A stretch of DNA of 64,000 bases from Bacteroidales bacterium (GTDB taxonomy: Bacteria; Bacteroidota; Bacteroidia; Bacteroidales; UBA3663): assembly GCA_017561935.1 (NCBI GenBank), contig JAFZBE010000059.1:1-64000 (forward strand), given 5' to 3'. The position numbers were made by a program, and so were the translations under genes. The notes below the pieces were generated by a model. That model was not told where the DNA came from and did no database searches. It was given only the letters and a program-made list of their open reading frames with translations. Shown here in pieces: positions 53,007 through 62,400 of the stretch (position 1 is its first letter; each line of letters begins with the position of its first letter).

Positions 53007-53038
53007 TTTGGTAATTACATAAATATGGAATATTTTTG
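53007..53038 (+). promoter_or_regulatory. Promoter of the short AraC-type regulator
   Basis: TTTG (53007-53010), 20 bp, TATTTTTG (53031-53038), 68 bp before the ATG at 53107. Confidence 0.7.
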
Positions 53039-53106
53039 CAACTAAAAATATAGCAAGAATTAATAAACTAAACCCTCTTCTCAATCTCATAGATTCTCTT
53101 ATTACT

Positions 53107-53457
53107 ATGGATAACTTGATACAACGAATCGAACACATCATGAACGATGAACGATTATTCAGGAACCCTGAGCTGACCATCCGGGATGTGGCCAAAGAAC
53201 TCGCAACCAATCGCCTCTATGTTTCGAGAGCTATAAATACCATTTATGGCTTCTCATTCACCAGTTACATCAACCGTAAGCGCATCGACTACGCCATTGC
53301 ATTGATGAAGGAACATCCACTGATGACGCTCGAGAATATAGCCAACGAATCCGGATTCCTTTCCGAAAAGTCGTTCTTCCGCAAGTTCCGCGAAGTCATG
53401 GGCGATTCCCCTCGAGCATATATGAAAAAGCTTAAGAATGGTTCTGCAAATAGTTAA
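53107..53457 (+). CDS. AraC-type DNA-binding protein without sensor domain
   Basis: The 116-residue protein is only the AraC double helix-turn-helix domain: LTIRDVAKELATNRLYVSRA in the first motif and MTLENIANESGFLSEKSFFRKFREVMGDSPRAY in the second (positions about 68-103). No ligand-binding N-terminal domain is present, and the upstream region has its own promoter and no frame for one, so it is probably a complete short regulator like SoxS or MarA rather than a truncation. It converges on the 53-residue peptide gene and is closed by a strong hairpin. Targets are unknown; the C10 protease locus is the nearest candidate. Confidence 0.88.
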   Translation: MDNLIQRIEHIMNDERLFRNPELTIRDVAKELATNRLYVSRAINTIYGFSFTSYINRKRIDYAIALMKEHPLMTLENIANESGFLSEKSFFRKFREVMGDSPRAYMKKLKNGSANS

Positions 53458-53466
53458 TCAATAAAC

Positions 53467-53494
53467 AAGCCTTGGTCAGTTCTGGCCAAGGCTT
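53467..53494. terminator. Hairpin terminator between convergent genes
   Basis: A 13-bp stem, AAGCCTTGGTCAG with CTGGCCAAGGCTT (one G-T pair), with a 2-base loop as drawn, 9 bp after the AraC stop. The trailing sequence is AATATTCTTAATT, so the T-tract is broken. Confidence 0.8.
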
Positions 53495-53522
53495 AATATT
53501 CTTAATTGGATGACAGATCCAT

Positions 53523-53684
53523 TTATTCATCCTCTCCCCAAATTAGGTCATCGCCGCGATTCCTTCCATATTGGGGTCGATCGGATTGGTAACCTTCATT
53601 TCTAGTGCCTAGAGAAGTGACGATTATCTTAGTATGACTGAAATACATTACATCGATTTTCGGAACAATATATTGCTTTTTCAT
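53523..53684 (-). CDS. 53-residue peptide downstream of the C10 protease
   Basis: The ATG at 53684 is preferred to an upstream in-frame start because it yields MKKQYIVPKIDVMYFS, the start of a recurring class of short Bacteroidales peptides (MKK-x-Y-x-x-P). The C-terminal half is polar with Gly, Asn, Arg and Asp (RPQYGRNRGDDLIWGEDE). It lacks a signal peptide and transmembrane segment. It lies 28 bp after the C10 protease stop on the same strand. Function is unknown; a regulator or inhibitor of the protease, or a peptide precursor, are possibilities without direct evidence. Confidence 0.65.
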   Translation of the reverse strand: MKKQYIVPKIDVMYFSHTKIIVTSLGTRNEGYQSDRPQYGRNRGDDLIWGEDE

Positions 53685-53712
53685 AATATCCTTTATTTGA
53701 CGGTTTGACATA

Positions 53713-56244
53713 TCACTTGACCAACACTTTCCGTGCAGTACCATCCTCGAGCACTATCACATTCAAGCCCTTCTGTAGCAAAGAATGGCGTCGGCCATCA
53801 ATCGTATAGATTCCTGCTGATCTGATTATGTCCGGCAGAATCATCTCGATACCATCGGTCTCATTACCTGGAAGAATCGGCGGTGCATACTCGGCATTGG
53901 CTTCATCAATGCGCAAGAAGGCGCGGTAAGGGGCTGCCATCCGGTCTTCATCAATATTGTAAAGATAGAATGCAGCCTTGTTGCTATCTTCATCATATTG
54001 CAGTATGTAATCCTGATTCACAACGAGAGGCACATCGTCGGTAAAAGCACCAACCAATACACCTGTCTGGAATGAAGGATGGGTGGCATCAACTGCTTCG
54101 GGACCCTCAAAGGTGTACTGGGTCTCATCATCACCTAACACGACGTATGGAGTATTGCGTCGGATGCTGCTTTCTTCGGTCAAAACCAGTACGCCATTAT
54201 CATTTACCGACATACAACTGTAAACCGTCATCCCATCGGGCAATTCGCTGTTGAAGGGCAGTATAATAGTACCATAACCTGCCGGGCTCACGCGATACTC
54301 CAATGTAAGTTTCGGACGATAAGTGAACGTCACCGACGGATAGTTGTAGGGCGAGGTATGCTCCTCATTCGTATAGAGTTCCACAGTATAGGCATTGCCT
54401 TCGATCAAATAGTCCACAATATTGTGTAAATCCAGATCTCCACTGACCTCAGCATCGGAAGCAACATTGGTAAAACCATACCTGCCGCTAAAAGTGTAAT
54501 AACCAGTACTCAGCTTGTAGTAGATTATCGCATTCGCCATAGCGTCTGTGCCATTCTTCAGTGAAAAGTGCATCACAACATCATCTATGTATGTGTTGTT
54601 ATCATTGTTGAAGAAGGGTTCGCTTGTAAAGTGAACGGTATTGGCAATCGGCATCTGCTCCCCGGTTACTTTAATGGTAGGGTAGCTTAATCCGAGGATC
54701 TTGTCCACCTCAAACCAGTCATCATCGGTTGAGCCTGCCTTGCGACAAACAGGACGCAACTCGTAGGTGCCTTCATCCCAATAGTATGGATTGAAGTTCA
54801 ATTGTTGTTCATTCGTATAAGCTGATCTTCTGTGAAGTTGCCTATTGGTCAAGCTTGTTGAATAATAGGTAGTGCCTGTTGTCATTTCCACTGCCTTCAC
54901 GCCAAAGTCAAATTGATTGGTCAGGCAACTGAGGTTCCAAAGTGTAGAATACAAGGAGCATACCCGAGCCCCTGTCGAGCGGTCATACTCATAGTTTGAA
55001 TAAACTATATCTCCAACTTTCAGGTACATTGTATTGCTTTCCTTATCCCTTTGAACAACATGAACCTGCTCTTTGCCACCGTTTTCTGGCCTGACACCTG
55101 TGACAATCATCTGGTTATTAACGTAAGCCGATCCTGAACCGGCACCACCGATACCATTGCCATTGGGTTGCAGTGCTCCTGTGCCAGTCAAGAGATAACA
55201 ACCGTCACAATTGCCTCCCCAGCCCCAGTTGAATGTGAACATATCATGCTCACTGTCATAACCGTCACAAATAAACTGGTGACCGCCGCCCGAAGCAGAA
55301 GTGCCACTATAAAGCACAGGACGACCAGCTGTGAGCTCGTCATAAACAAGCGACTCCCAATCATCATCCGAAAAGTAGTTGCGTAAGTCTATACGCACCG
55401 CTTTGTCATATCCGAAATGGGTAGCCAGAGCATAACCGATATCCTCAGAATGTGCTCCTGAGCCGCCATTGGTTGAAATGTCATATTGCATATCGACCGA
55501 CACACCTATGTGGTACATCAGTGTTGCAACGGCTTGTGCCTGAACAGTGGTATAGTTGTTCAAATATGAAAGCAACATGTCATCCCAGTCGTAAGTCGTG
55601 TTAGCGAAATCGGCAGCAAACGTAACCCCAGGATATTCGTTGAGTGTATATGAGTGACTGCCGGTACCCCGAGTGGGATATTTATAGAGATACATCACCT
55701 GTGCCACGGCCGTAGCCACACATCCTGTGACAAAAGTATTACCCTCATAAGTCGGTATCAGGTTGTTGTATGGGTCCGACTGATTCCACTTTGTCCTAAT
55801 CATCGGTTCAATTCCTACGCGTGTATTGGCAGCCTTTGCCCTGCGAGGTTGATTAGCAACCTGGGCATCGGCATGAGCAATCTGCTCGGTGTACTGGCTT
55901 AACCACCACTTTAAGTTCTCGGGTGCCGTGTCGTAGTTGAACGTACCATGGTCGCAGTAACCCAAGATCTCTCGCGCAGCCTCATCGCCACCCACGATGA
56001 CGAAGCCTGCGTCATCACCGGCATTGAAGACATAGAAACACGTCCTGCCCTCACTCTTCGAAGTGTAGGCGAGAGTGGGCATCAAGGCATCACTGGCCCC
56101 TTTGGCATGCTTAGTACCAACAATTTGTTTCGACAAGAAATCAAGGGCACGGTTTTGCGCCACATCGATGTTGACCTCTTGAGCCATTAAAGAATTGCCA
56201 GCAGTTGCTATGAGCAATCCGAAAAGCATTGAAAAATGTTTCAT
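53713..56244 (-). CDS. C10 (streptopain-type) cysteine protease, secreted
   Basis: The signal peptide ends NSLMAQ (about 22). An inhibitory prodomain of the SpeB/Spi type spans about 23-140 (FYVFNAGDDAGFVIVGGDEA). The catalytic domain has Cys175 in VTGCVATAVAQVMY and His322 in SGGGHQFICDGYD, followed by FNWGWGG with the Trp of the family. The C-terminal 400 residues are beta-rich domains and end in GIYTIDGRRHSLLQKGLNV and RKVLVK, a tail shared by many secreted Prevotella/Bacteroides proteins. Total length is 843 residues. Homologues include streptopain and interpain A. It is upstream of the 53-residue peptide. Confidence 0.93.
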   Translation of the reverse strand: MKHFSMLFGLLIATAGNSLMAQEVNIDVAQNRALDFLSKQIVGTKHAKGASDALMPTLAYTSKSEGRTCFYVFNAGDDAGFVIVGGDEAAREILGYCDHGTFNYDTAPENLKWWLSQYTEQIAHADAQVANQPRRAKAANTRVGIEPMIRTKWNQSDPYNNLIPTYEGNTFVTGCVATAVAQVMYLYKYPTRGTGSHSYTLNEYPGVTFAADFANTTYDWDDMLLSYLNNYTTVQAQAVATLMYHIGVSVDMQYDISTNGGSGAHSEDIGYALATHFGYDKAVRIDLRNYFSDDDWESLVYDELTAGRPVLYSGTSASGGGHQFICDGYDSEHDMFTFNWGWGGNCDGCYLLTGTGALQPNGNGIGGAGSGSAYVNNQMIVTGVRPENGGKEQVHVVQRDKESNTMYLKVGDIVYSNYEYDRSTGARVCSLYSTLWNLSCLTNQFDFGVKAVEMTTGTTYYSTSLTNRQLHRRSAYTNEQQLNFNPYYWDEGTYELRPVCRKAGSTDDDWFEVDKILGLSYPTIKVTGEQMPIANTVHFTSEPFFNNDNNTYIDDVVMHFSLKNGTDAMANAIIYYKLSTGYYTFSGRYGFTNVASDAEVSGDLDLHNIVDYLIEGNAYTVELYTNEEHTSPYNYPSVTFTYRPKLTLEYRVSPAGYGTIILPFNSELPDGMTVYSCMSVNDNGVLVLTEESSIRRNTPYVVLGDDETQYTFEGPEAVDATHPSFQTGVLVGAFTDDVPLVVNQDYILQYDEDSNKAAFYLYNIDEDRMAAPYRAFLRIDEANAEYAPPILPGNETDGIEMILPDIIRSAGIYTIDGRRHSLLQKGLNVIVLEDGTARKVLVK

Positions 56245-56412
56245 ACAGGCGTGAATAGAAATAAATATTAATAGATTGTTATTATATTCTTAAACTTTGC
56301 AATGATAGCCAATGAGAACTATTTCTTGATTAAAAAAATAAGAAGTATCTCATCATGCGGCATTTGGACTCTAAGTCGTTATGGTTATCGAGAGGAGGCG
56401 AAGTCGGTAAAA

Positions 56413-57321
56413 CTACCCTCTTTGAAACTGCAATGGCGTCTGTCCAGTTGCTTTCTTGAAGTAGCGGCAGAAGTGGGAGGGGGAGGTGAAGGAGAGCATC
56501 TCGCTAACCTCGTTGACGTTGTGCTGCTGGCTGCGGAGCAAGGATTTAGCTTCATTCAGACGATAGTTCTCGATGTGGTCCTTGGCGTGCATTCCACTGG
56601 CCTTATAGACGAGCAGCGAGAGGTATTTGGGTGTGATGCAGAGCTTGTCGGCATAGAATTTAATTTCGTAATGCTTGACATAATATGTTTGCACGAGGCC
56701 AAGAAAACGGTGGAAGATGTTGTCATTGTGCGATTTCTCGAACCTGGAGTCCGTGAGTTGCATCTCGCCATGATAGATTGAAAGGCATAGAAACGAGAGT
56801 GTCTGAAGCAGACCAGTTAAGATGCGTCGTACGAAGAACATCTTATCGCGATGTTCAAGCACATCCTTAATTTGCATATAAAGATGCTTGGCGCTCTCCA
56901 GGCCGTGACCGGTAATGAAGCAATAAGGCTTGACTAGGATCTCGGAAGTGAACAACGCAGATTCGGCAGCAGATAGATTAGGCTTGAAAAACTTCTCGTC
57001 ACACATAATACAAATGGTGCGCGCATCACGCGAATATCCTATCATACCACCTATGCCCCCCGATTGCAAGAAAGTCATATAACCAGGAAGAAGTTTGAAA
57101 CTGGAACCTCCCCAAGCTATCTCAATCCAGCCTTCGAAACAAATGACGATGCCAAATAGATTCTTCGCCTTGACGTTGCCATTGAGGAAGTAATCGAGCT
57201 CCCCCTCTTCATAGTAACCCACCTTTTCTAGGTCATCGCAGATAACGAGTTCATCACCCAATGTTGCTGTGTACATCGGGTGCATTTTGGGTGATTGGAG
57301 GATATTATCTGAATGTATCAT
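56413..57321 (-). CDS. AraC-family transcriptional regulator
   Basis: The 302-residue protein has a cupin-like N-terminal sensing domain (about 1-140, with VICFEGWIEIAWGGSSFKLL) and a C-terminal double helix-turn-helix (about 205-300: KFYADKLCITPKYLSLLVYK and VNEVSEMLSFTSPSHFCRYF, ending KKATGQTPLQFQRG). The ligand is unknown. It is divergent from the SusC gene at 57535 with 213 bp between, so it probably controls the SusC-SusD-GH106-like locus. Its -7 element TAACTTTG lies at 57345-57352. Confidence 0.9.
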   Translation of the reverse strand: MIHSDNILQSPKMHPMYTATLGDELVICDDLEKVGYYEEGELDYFLNGNVKAKNLFGIVICFEGWIEIAWGGSSFKLLPGYMTFLQSGGIGGMIGYSRDARTICIMCDEKFFKPNLSAAESALFTSEILVKPYCFITGHGLESAKHLYMQIKDVLEHRDKMFFVRRILTGLLQTLSFLCLSIYHGEMQLTDSRFEKSHNDNIFHRFLGLVQTYYVKHYEIKFYADKLCITPKYLSLLVYKASGMHAKDHIENYRLNEAKSLLRSQQHNVNEVSEMLSFTSPSHFCRYFKKATGQTPLQFQRG

Positions 57322-57344
57322 GTGATTATTCTATTTTATGGCTG

Positions 57345-57352
57345 CAAAGTTA
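57345..57352 (-). promoter_or_regulatory. Promoter -7 element of the AraC regulator
   Basis: TAACTTTG on the minus strand, 23 bp before the ATG at 57321. Confidence 0.65.
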
Positions 57353-57491
57353 GATTTTTTTGTGAAAAAAGCCAAAGAAAATAGACGAAAAAATGTGCAA
57401 AAGGGGGAAAATTATATCCAAAACTTCTCTCAGTTCCCGAAAATGACATTTTTATTCCTTTTTTGGTAACAATGTTGTGCGCGTATTACTA

Positions 57492-57499
57492 TAACTTTG
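57492..57499 (+). promoter_or_regulatory. Promoter -7 element of the SusC-SusD locus
   Basis: TAACTTTG, 35 bp before the SusC ATG. TTTG and TTG words lie upstream at 26 and 14 bp, neither at the consensus 19-21 bp, as expected if an activator such as the divergent AraC protein is needed. Confidence 0.6.
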
Positions 57500-57534
57500 C
57501 GGTGCAAAAACAACATTAACTTTTAGAGAAAGGT

Positions 57535-60500
57535 ATGAAATTAACAATCAAGAAACAACAAATGCGCAATGTCGCTACCGCTCTTGGCTTCATAGTCTTG
57601 AGTATTGGTTCGCTTTCAGCGCAAATCAAAGTGTCTGGTACTGTACTCGACGAAACTGGCGAATCAATCATCGGCGCCAGTGTACTTGAGAAAGGTACGA
57701 CGAACGGAGTTGTCACCGACATCGACGGCAACTTCGCATTCACTACGCAGTCTGACAATGCCACACTCGTAATCTCCTTCGTGGGTTATGCTACACAGGA
57801 GTTGAAGGCTGCTCCCAACATGAAGGTCACGCTGACTGAGGACAGCGAGATTCTCGAAGACGTAGTGGTAGTAGGTTATGGCGTGCAGAAGAAAAGCTCG
57901 GTGACGGGCGCTATTTCGCAAGTCAAGGCCGAAGACATGAAGAACCGCACCGTGACGAATGCACAGACAGCCTTGCAGGGTAAGACAGCAGGTGTGCAGG
58001 TAGTTTCGGCCCCAGCTCCCGGTAAGTCACCTTCGATTCGTGTACGCGGTATCTCATCGAATGGTTCAAGCGAGCCACTTTACGTGGTGGATGGCGTACG
58101 CCTCTCCGACATCGGCAACCTCGACCCTAACGACATCGAGTCGATGGAAGTGCTGAAGGATGCAGCATCGGCTGCCATCTACGGTGCCGAAGCCGGTAAC
58201 GGCGTGGTTCTCATCACAACCAAAAAGGGTAAGAGCGGTTCGAGGAAAATTTCCTACGAGTTCCAGCTGGCCTCGCAGAAGCTCAACAAGATTCCTGATC
58301 TGCTCAATGGCGAAGAGTATATCAACTACATGTCAGAGAGCGGCGTCATGGCTCGTAAAACCCTTGAGGATTACTGGACATCACGTCAGTCCACCAACTG
58401 GATTGAAGAGGCTTTCGAAAACAGCCTCCAGATGAAGCATAACCTGAGTGTTTCGGGAGGCAATGATAATGGAGCATACATGTTGTCGTTGTCCTACCTC
58501 GATGACGATGGCGTAGTCAAGGGTGGCGCCGACACCTACAAGCGTATCGCTGCCACCATCAACGCCAACTACAAGCTCACCTCATGGCTTAACGTGGGCA
58601 GCACCACCAATCTTGCCAAGTTCGATCGCACTGAGGTGGAATCGGGCGAGTACGGTTCGGGCCTCATCAGTGGAGCGCTCAACATGGATCCATTGACTCC
58701 AGCAGTCTATACCGGTGGCGCATTGCCTTCGCATGTAACCACGGCCCTCGCTGCAGGACATACGTTACTCACCGACGGCGATGGCAACTACTACGGCATC
58801 TCCGACATCATCAGTGGCAAGACATATAACCCGTTCATCAGTCGCGATCATGCGAATACCTCGTTCTGGGGTTACAACGTTTCGGGAAGCCTCTACGCCG
58901 ACATCACCCCATTCAAGGACCTGGTATTCACCAGCCGCTTCGGTTATAACCTCAACACCTTCAATGGCCAGGATCGTCAGCATCCTTACTATTCAAATAC
59001 CGAGAATTACCTCGACTATAACCAGGGTTCAAACCAGTACTCTTCTACCATCTATTACCAGTGGGAAAACTTTGCCAACTACATGCACAGCTTCGAGGGC
59101 GGTCATAACGTGAACGCCATGGCCGGTATCTCGTTCCAGAAAGACGATACCAACAGCCAGCTGCTCATGGCTCAGCCCAATGGTGAGGGCGCTTACCTTA
59201 AGGATGATGACAACTTCTTCTATCCCGACTTCCTGTCAGCCACAGCAACGCGCAAGATGAGTGGTCAGCGCCTGCGTACCGCCAAGTTCTCCTACTTCTT
59301 CCGTATGGGCTACGACTGGAAAGGCCGCTATATGTTGCAGGGCACCCTGCGTGCCGATGCTGCCGATACTTCGAAACTTCCGAAGGAAAACCGCTGGGGT
59401 TACTTCCCCGCTGTCAGCGCCGGTTGGACCGTCAGCGAGGAACCATTCTGGAATGGTATCCGCGACACTTTCAACAGCTTGAAGCTTCGTGCATCATGGG
59501 GACAGAACGGTTCGTTGGCCACCCTTAACAACTTCATGTATTCCACCACCATCGTCAATAATGCCGGCTATAACTACATCCCAGGTGCAGAACCAGCCAC
59601 CACTGGCAACAACGATCTGAAGTGGGAGACCTCCGAGCAGCTCGACTTCGGTGTGGATGGACGTCTGCTCAACGACCGACTGACATTCAGCGCCGACTAC
59701 TATATCAAGAAGACCAAGGACCTGCTGGTCAACGGCACTGTGCCGACACTCTCTCTCGGCGGCACCATGTCGTACATCAATGCCGGTAACGTCGAGAACA
59801 AGGGCTGGGAATTCGAACTCGGCTGGCGCGACCGAATCGGCAAGGACTTCGAGTGGGGCATTCGTGGTAACCTCTCGACACTCAAGAACGAGGTGACCTA
59901 CCTCGACCCGTCACTGAGCCGTATCCAGGGAACTACCAATGATGGCTTCTCGACCTATCCTACCTACTTCGAGAAAGGTCATGCTGCCTATTACTTCCGC
60001 GGCTATGTATTCGAAGGCGTCGATAAGGCTACTGGCGATCCTATCTTCGCTGACCTTGACGGCAGCGGCATCGGAGGCGATGACGGCGACCTCACCGACA
60101 TCGGCGATGCCATCCCATCTGTCACCTACGGCGTAACCCTCACGGCCTCGTGGAAGGGTCTGGACCTCACCGTCTTTGGTTCGGGTACTGCCGGCAACAA
60201 GAACTACCTGCAGATGACATCAAAGGACGAGCCCAAGAACAACCGCCTGAAGTCAGTCTTCTACGACGACCGCTGGACTTCGGACAACCCCAATGGTTCG
60301 CGTCCACGTGCCGGCATGAACAACCTCGACAAGTACTTGCTCTCGAGTGCAATGGTCTATAGCGCTTCTTACTTCCGCATCAAGCAGATACAGATCGGCT
60401 ACTCCTTGCCAAAGACTTTGATGCACAAGACCCGTCTGCTTTCCGGCATCCGTATCTATGCATCGCTCGACGACTTCTTCACCTTCACCTCTTACCCGGG

Positions 60501-60606
60501 TCTCGACCCCGAAATCGCTCCTCTCTCATCGAGTGGCCTCGGTGTGGACAAGGGCAGCTATCCAGGCTCAAAGAAGGTCGTATTCGGTATCAATGTTGAT
60601 TTTTAA
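57535..60606 (+). CDS. SusC/RagA-like TonB-dependent receptor
   Basis: This is an outer-membrane nutrient importer. The signal peptide ends SLSAQ. A carboxypeptidase-regulatory-like domain follows (IKVSGTVLDETGESIIGASV to about residue 105), then the plug: EDVVVVGYGVQKKSSVTGAI, SIRVRGISSNGSSEPLYVVD and SMEVLKDAASAAIYGAEAGN. The barrel fills the rest and ends KVVFGINVDF with a terminal phenylalanine. At 1023 residues it has the full SusC layout, unlike the shorter receptor at 24520. The SusD gene follows after 49 bp. Confidence 0.95.
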   Translation: MKLTIKKQQMRNVATALGFIVLSIGSLSAQIKVSGTVLDETGESIIGASVLEKGTTNGVVTDIDGNFAFTTQSDNATLVISFVGYATQELKAAPNMKVTLTEDSEILEDVVVVGYGVQKKSSVTGAISQVKAEDMKNRTVTNAQTALQGKTAGVQVVSAPAPGKSPSIRVRGISSNGSSEPLYVVDGVRLSDIGNLDPNDIESMEVLKDAASAAIYGAEAGNGVVLITTKKGKSGSRKISYEFQLASQKLNKIPDLLNGEEYINYMSESGVMARKTLEDYWTSRQSTNWIEEAFENSLQMKHNLSVSGGNDNGAYMLSLSYLDDDGVVKGGADTYKRIAATINANYKLTSWLNVGSTTNLAKFDRTEVESGEYGSGLISGALNMDPLTPAVYTGGALPSHVTTALAAGHTLLTDGDGNYYGISDIISGKTYNPFISRDHANTSFWGYNVSGSLYADITPFKDLVFTSRFGYNLNTFNGQDRQHPYYSNTENYLDYNQGSNQYSSTIYYQWENFANYMHSFEGGHNVNAMAGISFQKDDTNSQLLMAQPNGEGAYLKDDDNFFYPDFLSATATRKMSGQRLRTAKFSYFFRMGYDWKGRYMLQGTLRADAADTSKLPKENRWGYFPAVSAGWTVSEEPFWNGIRDTFNSLKLRASWGQNGSLATLNNFMYSTTIVNNAGYNYIPGAEPATTGNNDLKWETSEQLDFGVDGRLLNDRLTFSADYYIKKTKDLLVNGTVPTLSLGGTMSYINAGNVENKGWEFELGWRDRIGKDFEWGIRGNLSTLKNEVTYLDPSLSRIQGTTNDGFSTYPTYFEKGHAAYYFRGYVFEGVDKATGDPIFADLDGSGIGGDDGDLTDIGDAIPSVTYGVTLTASWKGLDLTVFGSGTAGNKNYLQMTSKDEPKNNRLKSVFYDDRWTSDNPNGSRPRAGMNNLDKYLLSSAMVYSASYFRIKQIQIGYSLPKTLMHKTRLLSGIRIYASLDDFFTFTSYPGLDPEIAPLSSSGLGVDKGSYPGSKKVVFGINVDF

Positions 60607-60655
60607 TCAATGCTTTCAGTCAATAGTAATTCCCATTAATTCCAATTGAAATAAT

Positions 60656-62272
60656 ATGAAAAAGAATATATTGATATTTGGTGCCCTGGTAACAACCCTT
60701 TTCATGGGTAGCTGTACCGATGATCTGGATATTCCTCAGAACGGCAATATCAGCACCAAGGAAGAGTATTACAAGACCGACGACGAGGCGCTTGCAGGCA
60801 TTGCCGAGGCTTATTACCAGTGGATGTCGGGCTATGGCCAGCTGATGGTGACTCTCGATGCGCTCTCCGACGACTGTTGGGCAGGTGGTGTTACCCGCAA
60901 CATGGACGCCAATCTCGAAAAGATGAACGAATACACCTACGACTCGGACAACGACTACGTGCGTGCCAACTACAGTTACTTCTACAAGGTGATCTATTAT
61001 AGCAACCTCATTCTCGAAAATGTCACTCCCGACACCGATGCCAAGACTCGTTGCGTGGCCGAAGCTCACTTCATGCGCGGTTGGGCCAACTTCTATCTCT
61101 CGGCTTTGTGGGGTACGGCTCCCTTGGTACAAAACATCTTGAAGGGTGGCGAATATGCAGTAGAGAACAGTCAGGAAGGCGAATTGCTCAAACTTGCTGT
61201 CGAGGACTTTACCTACGCCAAGCAGCATCTGCCCGCCAAGACCAGTCTCGACGATACCAAGACCGGCGAACGCCTCACCAAAGGTGCAGCCGCTGCCTGG
61301 CTCGGCAAGGCGTTGCTCTGGCAAGGCGACAAGGCAAGCGCACTCCGTGAGTTCGAGGAGGTCATCGCAGGTCCCTATGCCCTTTATGAAGGCGACCTTA
61401 GCAAGATCACCCGCAGCGCCACCAACAACTGCTGTGAGAACATCCTCGAGCTGCAGACCCCTCGTGACCCTACCTACATCTGGAGCTGCTCGGGCTGGTA
61501 TACCTCCAACATTTTCCTCCACGGCTATCGAGGCTTCAATGCCTATTACCTCGGTGCTTTCGATGCTTCGTACAGCATGGGTGGACTTGAGAATGCCGGC
61601 ATGGCTACCAACACTTGGGGATATATCAATCCTCGTCAGGACCTGCTCGACCTCTTCGTGGCCGAAGATGGTGCAGGAGGTTGGGGCTACCGCACTACCT
61701 CATTCCTCAAGACAGGTCTGCAGATGCTGATGTCGGGCATCGTCCAGTATGGCGAAGTAGTGACACAACCCGGACACGACGGAATCTGGTATTGGAAGAA
61801 CCGTCTGCTTCTCGAAGATGACATCTATGAGTTCGACTACCCGATGATGGCTTGCATCACCCAGCGTCATACGCGTCTGGCCGAAGTGCTGCTCCTTGCC
61901 GCCGAGTGCTGCGTAGAGAGCAACAATGCCAAGGCTACGGAGTATGTTAATAGGGTACGTACACGTGCTCAGGCTCCTGCCAAGGCGAGTGTCACCCTCC
62001 AGGACGTCAAGAACGAGAAACGCATGGAGCTCTGCTCAGAGGGTATCCGCTACCTCGACCTCCTTCGTTGGGGCGATGCCGAGACCGTTCTCGCCAACCA
62101 GGGCAAGGAAGTACATGCCTATATCGCCAGCGCAAACTATGACGGCAGTGGTCGCGTCGAGACCCAATGGACCAACTCCAATGGTGGTTTCCAGGCAAAG
62201 CATAAGCTTCTGCCAATCCCACACCTTGAGATGGAGATAAATCCAGCCATCAAGCAGAATGCAGGCTGGTAA
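60656..62272 (+). CDS. SusD/RagB-like outer-membrane lipoprotein
   Basis: This is the surface glycan-binding partner of the preceding SusC. The lipobox is FMGSC before TDDLDIPQNG. The N-terminal NISTKEEYYKTDDEALAGIA and RCVAEAHFMRGWANFYLSAL blocks and the C-terminal VKNEKRMELCSEGIRYLDLL are diagnostic of SusD. The length of 538 residues is normal. It is followed by a hairpin (62316-62369), which would reduce transcription into the downstream small gene and the GH106-like gene. Confidence 0.93.
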   Translation: MKKNILIFGALVTTLFMGSCTDDLDIPQNGNISTKEEYYKTDDEALAGIAEAYYQWMSGYGQLMVTLDALSDDCWAGGVTRNMDANLEKMNEYTYDSDNDYVRANYSYFYKVIYYSNLILENVTPDTDAKTRCVAEAHFMRGWANFYLSALWGTAPLVQNILKGGEYAVENSQEGELLKLAVEDFTYAKQHLPAKTSLDDTKTGERLTKGAAAAWLGKALLWQGDKASALREFEEVIAGPYALYEGDLSKITRSATNNCCENILELQTPRDPTYIWSCSGWYTSNIFLHGYRGFNAYYLGAFDASYSMGGLENAGMATNTWGYINPRQDLLDLFVAEDGAGGWGYRTTSFLKTGLQMLMSGIVQYGEVVTQPGHDGIWYWKNRLLLEDDIYEFDYPMMACITQRHTRLAEVLLLAAECCVESNNAKATEYVNRVRTRAQAPAKASVTLQDVKNEKRMELCSEGIRYLDLLRWGDAETVLANQGKEVHAYIASANYDGSGRVETQWTNSNGGFQAKHKLLPIPHLEMEINPAIKQNAGW

Positions 62273-62315
62273 AAAATTGATAATTAATTAGTTAATAATA
62301 TTTGTGTGTGTTTGC

Positions 62316-62369
62316 AACGGGGATACAATATTTGAATGTATTTTACGTTAACTATTTTATCCCCGTTTT
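62316..62369 (+). terminator. Hairpin after SusD: terminator or attenuator
   Basis: The arms AACGGGGATA and TATCCCCGTT are perfect 10-bp complements with a 32-base AT-rich loop, then TTATT. It lies 43 bp after the SusD stop and 33 bp before the next ATG, so read-through would set the level of the downstream genes. Confidence 0.65.
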
Positions 62370-62400
62370 ATTCACTAACAACAGAAGATATAAAAACGTT

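Noticed and set aside
52968..53210. An 80-residue minus-strand frame at the AraC start
   Set aside because: It overlaps the AraC gene and its promoter and has no recognisable features.
60620..61522. A 300-residue minus-strand frame over the SusD gene
   Set aside because: No family motif and fully opposite SusD; a shadow frame.
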